64,000 bases of DNA from Methanomicrobiales archaeon HGW-Methanomicrobiales-1 (GTDB lineage Archaea; Halobacteriota; Methanomicrobia; Methanomicrobiales; Methanospirillaceae): NCBI GenBank assembly GCA_002839675.1, contig PGYM01000003.1, positions 348,944 through 412,943 of the forward strand. The letters are read 5' to 3'. Below, piece after piece: positions 61,743 through 64,000 of the stretch (positions are counted from its first letter, which is position 1; each line of letters begins with the position of its first letter). The notes under the pieces were generated by a model. The model did no database searches. It had not been told where the DNA came from and saw nothing but the letters and a program-made list of their open reading frames with translations. A program made the position numbers and the translations under genes.

Positions 61743-62276
61743 TCACGATTCCCGGGAGATTCGCTGGAGTGCATTCTTCAGATCAAGGTAAAGCGGAACG
61801 GTCTCACCCGGCATCCTGATAGCCTGTTTGAATGCAAATTTTTTATAGAAATCAACAGCACTGTGCTTCGAGTCGACCGTGACGATGCGGCAGCCGACAT
61901 AATGGGAGAGCGTGATGGAGATAGAGAAGATCTTCCGCAGCATACTCCGCCCCACGCCAAAACGCTCACAACTGTTATGCGTTGCCAGCCGTGCAATCTT
62001 CAGCGCCGGATATTTCCGGAAATGATAACTCTCCTCGCGGTCACACTCTTCGACCGCTCTAACTTCAATACTGTCATTAACAAGAGTAAAATATCCGACA
62101 AGGTTTCCCTTCCAGAAAACCAGTCGGGTCACAGAAATAAGATTGTTCTGATTAATAAGAGCGTCCTCTTTTAAGAATTCATCAAGCTCCGGTTCGGATG
62201 AATGAAATCGGGATAAATCATGATCCGCATTCAGGAGAACAAACTGGAGCTCGTCAAAAGGGATGGGGGTGATCAT
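61743..62276 (-). CDS. GNAT acetyltransferase, TacT-like toxin candidate
   Basis: 177-residue single GNAT domain: LSRFHSSEPELDEFLKEDAL, LVGYFTLVNDSIEV, YPALKIARLATHNSCERFG, VGRSMLRKIFSISI and CRIVTVDSKHSAVDFYKKFAF. The opening 'F.S.ePELDeFL' and the late 'DSKHSAVDFYKKFAF' are typical of GNAT toxins that acetylate aminoacyl-tRNA. The acetyl-CoA loop is RFGVGRS, a shortened variant of RGxGxG. It is preceded by a 49-residue partner with a strong ribosome site, the usual antitoxin-first order. Metabolic acetyltransferase remains possible. Confidence 0.7.
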   Translation of the reverse strand: MITPIPFDELQFVLLNADHDLSRFHSSEPELDEFLKEDALINQNNLISVTRLVFWKGNLVGYFTLVNDSIEVRAVEECDREESYHFRKYPALKIARLATHNSCERFGVGRSMLRKIFSISITLSHYVGCRIVTVDSKHSAVDFYKKFAFKQAIRMPGETVPLYLDLKNALQRISRES

Positions 62277-62288
62277 TGATGCGAGCCT

Positions 62289-62438
62289 TTAGTCAAGCCC
62301 GGCGAGTTCAGCGTCCCGTTTCGCTTCACGCATCAGGTTCAGGCCTTCGCGGGTAAATGTCGGATGCTCTAAGTAATGCTGAAACATTTTTGCATCTTCG
62401 CCTTCGAGCACAAGCCCGATCTCAATAGGTTTTGCCAC
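62289..62438 (-). CDS. Small partner (candidate antitoxin) of the GNAT protein
   Basis: 49 residues from a GTG start with a very strong Shine-Dalgarno (GGAGGG, 6 nt upstream). Acidic first half (VAKPIEIGLVLEGEDAKMFQ) and a helical end (FTREGLNLMREAKRDAELAG) reminiscent of small antitoxins that neutralise GNAT toxins. It ends 12 nt before the GNAT start. No DNA-binding ribbon-helix-helix is obvious. Assignment rests on size, order and spacing. Confidence 0.6.
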   Translation of the reverse strand: MAKPIEIGLVLEGEDAKMFQHYLEHPTFTREGLNLMREAKRDAELAGLD

Positions 62439-62607
62439 GTGATTCCCTCCTGGATATTGTTGTGTAAGTATATAGGCTGGGAATTATATCAAAGCTCTTG
62501 TGGATGATGATGCCAGTCTTCCCCTTATAGCATCAGTTAGCTAAAACCTACTCTCGTATCCCGCCTAAGTCAAGTCCCATCCGGTACAGTTTTTCCCCCC
62601 TGCCTCG

Positions 62608-63474
62608 TCATCTTGTTTTCACAATCGCAGAATCCGGACAAACCTCCGCAAACTTACAACTCAGACACTCCCGCTGCGAAGGCCGGGCCGGAAAATCCCC
62701 GTACTCATAGGAAGCATTCATCATCGCAAATTCCCGGGGGATCTGCTCCTGCACCTCGCGTAACTGCTCCTCGTAGAATGCATAGGGCTTTGTTGCGCCG
62801 GTCTTTAAGAAGACAAGTTCAGTGCTGATCTCATCGGCACTTTTCTTATAATACTCCTTAGCCCAGAGCACATACGCGGCCATCTGGAGTTCCGTCTCGT
62901 ACTCGTCATCGTCCCGGCCGGTCTTCCAGTCCGTAAGCACGAGCGTGCCGTCCGGCATCCGGCTGGCAAAATCCACCTTGACCGTTACACCGGTATCCCC
63001 GATAGTGAAATGATCGAACTGTTCGTGTCGCAGGCATCCCCGGTTCTGGTAGTTTGGCCATTTGCCGAAAAAAGTATGCAGGCATGTCTTGCCGTTCTCT
63101 TCGATGGCAGTAAAAAATGAACCCGGGATCGTCTCGCCGTTGTGGTATTCGGTGAAGGTCTCGCCGCCGATATCTTTGTAGAGCGATACTTTTTTTAAGA
63201 ACGCAGTCATGGCCCCGGCGAGATCCATCGGCTTGTTCTCGCAATGGAGCTGGATCTGCTTGTCGATGATATCGTGAATGAGCTGGCCCTGGACAACGAA
63301 TTTGGAGGTGAAGTTCTTGAGCCACCGGATTTTTTCGGGATCAACGACCGGGGCGGATTTGACATAGGGGGCGATGTATTCAAAATAGTACTGGCGCTGG
63401 CACCGGTTCCAGACCCGGTGTTTGGTAAATGACCAGGAATTTATTTTCGAGAAGAAGGGGTCCAGGTCGGCCAT
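62608..63474 (-). CDS. PD-(D/E)XK nuclease with Fe-S-type cysteines
   Basis: 288 residues of the RecB/Cas4-like PDDEXK_1 class. Motifs: GQLIH (63-67, motif I His), VKVDFASRMPDGTLVLTDWK with Asp168 and Asp182-Trp-Lys184 as catalytic triad, and the QxxxY motif ELQMAAYVLWA (Gln197, Tyr201). Cys25 together with Cys270, Cys273 and Cys279 (CLSCKFAEVC) forms the 1+3 cysteine set of AddB/Cas4-type 4Fe-4S nucleases. No CRISPR genes or helicase are adjacent. A role in repair or defence is likely, but the pathway is unknown. Copy C of the long repeat starts 96 bases upstream. Confidence 0.8.
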   Translation of the reverse strand: MADLDPFFSKINSWSFTKHRVWNRCQRQYYFEYIAPYVKSAPVVDPEKIRWLKNFTSKFVVQGQLIHDIIDKQIQLHCENKPMDLAGAMTAFLKKVSLYKDIGGETFTEYHNGETIPGSFFTAIEENGKTCLHTFFGKWPNYQNRGCLRHEQFDHFTIGDTGVTVKVDFASRMPDGTLVLTDWKTGRDDDEYETELQMAAYVLWAKEYYKKSADEISTELVFLKTGATKPYAFYEEQLREVQEQIPREFAMMNASYEYGDFPARPSQRECLSCKFAEVCPDSAIVKTR

Positions 63475-63569
63475 ATATTTCAGTTGAGGACTGGTGCGAA
63501 ATATCTTCCTCTTTCATTTTGTCATTCATCGATCAGGTTTCTCAACTGAACGTTTCCCCCCGTCCGATT

Positions 63570-64000
63570 GAAAACTCCATGAGGGATAACCTAAAGTGGG
63601 GGTCCGTGAAAAACCCGTAAAATCCCCGTCGACACCCGCCGTAAGATTCCCGGATCGGAGCCCCAAAGCTGAGCTTCTTTTCATTTTCCCCCTACTTACG
63701 GTCATCCGGCAGGAGATCTGCCCTCCAAAGCGCAATAAAGAGGAAACTTTTAGAGCCCCTATGGGGCGTTTTTTGGCATTTAAGGCCATAAATGAACGCT
63801 AAAAAAATGTGGTGAACAAAAATCGTGCATTTTGTGCAAATAGTGCAGGAAAATGACACCCCATTCATCTCCCGGCACACCCGGTCTCCGTCGGAGAAGT
63901 GTGTCTGCGGGAGAGCATCTCTTCCGGTGTCCCGGGCCGAAAAGATCGATATCCAAAACAGGGGGTTCTTTTGCTCATCAACCTTCGAACCTCCTCTCCT
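63570..64000 (+). repeat. Long non-coding repeat, copy C (runs off the window)
   Basis: Matches copy A (55249-55678) from GAAAACTCCA to the window end, about 95% identical by eye, with several single-base changes and a short unlike stretch near its left end (63580-63600). Same orientation as copies A and B. No conserved open frame: the copy A frame is cut here by TAG in the CCCCCTACTTACGG segment. Confidence 0.85.

Noticed and set aside
1..64000. tRNA, rRNA or CRISPR array
   Set aside because: No cloverleaf-like segment with a TTCGA arm in proper context, no rRNA core sequence and no regularly spaced identical repeats with spacers were seen. The hairpin clusters and TATGCGTCATTT triplet do not have CRISPR architecture.

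Overview
The window is archaeal and comes from a hydrogenotrophic methanogen, most likely of the order Methanomicrobiales (Methanoregula-like). The order and genus are inferred; no rRNA gene is present to test them. Archaeal markers are a TATA-binding protein, transcription factor S, Pth2, TruD, archaeosortase A, a UbiA-type prenyltransferase and the HerA-NurA-Rad50-Mre11 set. Methanogen markers are two methanofuran-biosynthesis genes (mfnD, mfnF) and two formate/nitrite-family transporters (FdhC type).

From 1 to 34 kb the content is mostly ordinary chromosome: an MscS channel with a DUF432 protein, membrane-lipid and glycosyl enzymes, a thiol-fold protein, pth2-truD, sppA-arfC, archaeosortase, tfs, a divergent pair of acetyl-CoA synthetases (ADP-forming and AMP-forming), tbp, rpiA, surE, mfnDF, fdhC, a ClC channel with CBS domains, a MTH865-like protein and a KefB-type antiporter. 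A family of GC-rich hairpin clusters lies between these genes: two nearly identical ~190-bp copies flank surE-mfnD-mfnF, and partial copies lie at 6.8, 9.4 and 47.2 kb.

From 33.7 to 41.8 kb the region looks accreted. A three-gene operon encodes GAF-like, DHp-like and RecA-like proteins that appear to lack catalytic residues. Next come three decayed fragments of the 3' end of herA, with single genes between them (a USP-USP-GNAT fusion, a second FdhC, a putative Imm5-type immunity protein). Then there is a tandem array of four ~50-residue membrane proteins of one unrecognised family. The DNA-end-processing operon mre11-rad50-nurA-herA (41.9-48.6 kb, minus strand) follows; a ~490-bp GC-rich insertion flanked by a 5-bp direct repeat separates mre11 from rad50.

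From 48.7 to 55.1 kb is an AT-rich island that by composition looks horizontally acquired. It carries a Gabija-type defence pair (GajA OLD-family nuclease, GajB UvrD-like helicase) and several unrecognised genes, including a four-helix membrane protein. From 55.2 kb to the end, three copies of a ~0.4-0.5 kb non-coding repeat bracket a secreted Cys-phosphatase-like protein, a PreA/PyrD-like flavoprotein with a uracil permease, remnants of a RecG/Schlafen-like regulator and of a DUF104-PIN toxin pair, an apparently intact GNAT-type toxin-antitoxin-like pair, and a PD-(D/E)XK nuclease with Fe-S-type cysteines.

No tRNA, rRNA, CRISPR array or intact transposase or integrase was seen. Starts were chosen by ATG and Shine-Dalgarno context; several differ from the longest possible reading frame, as stated in the entries.
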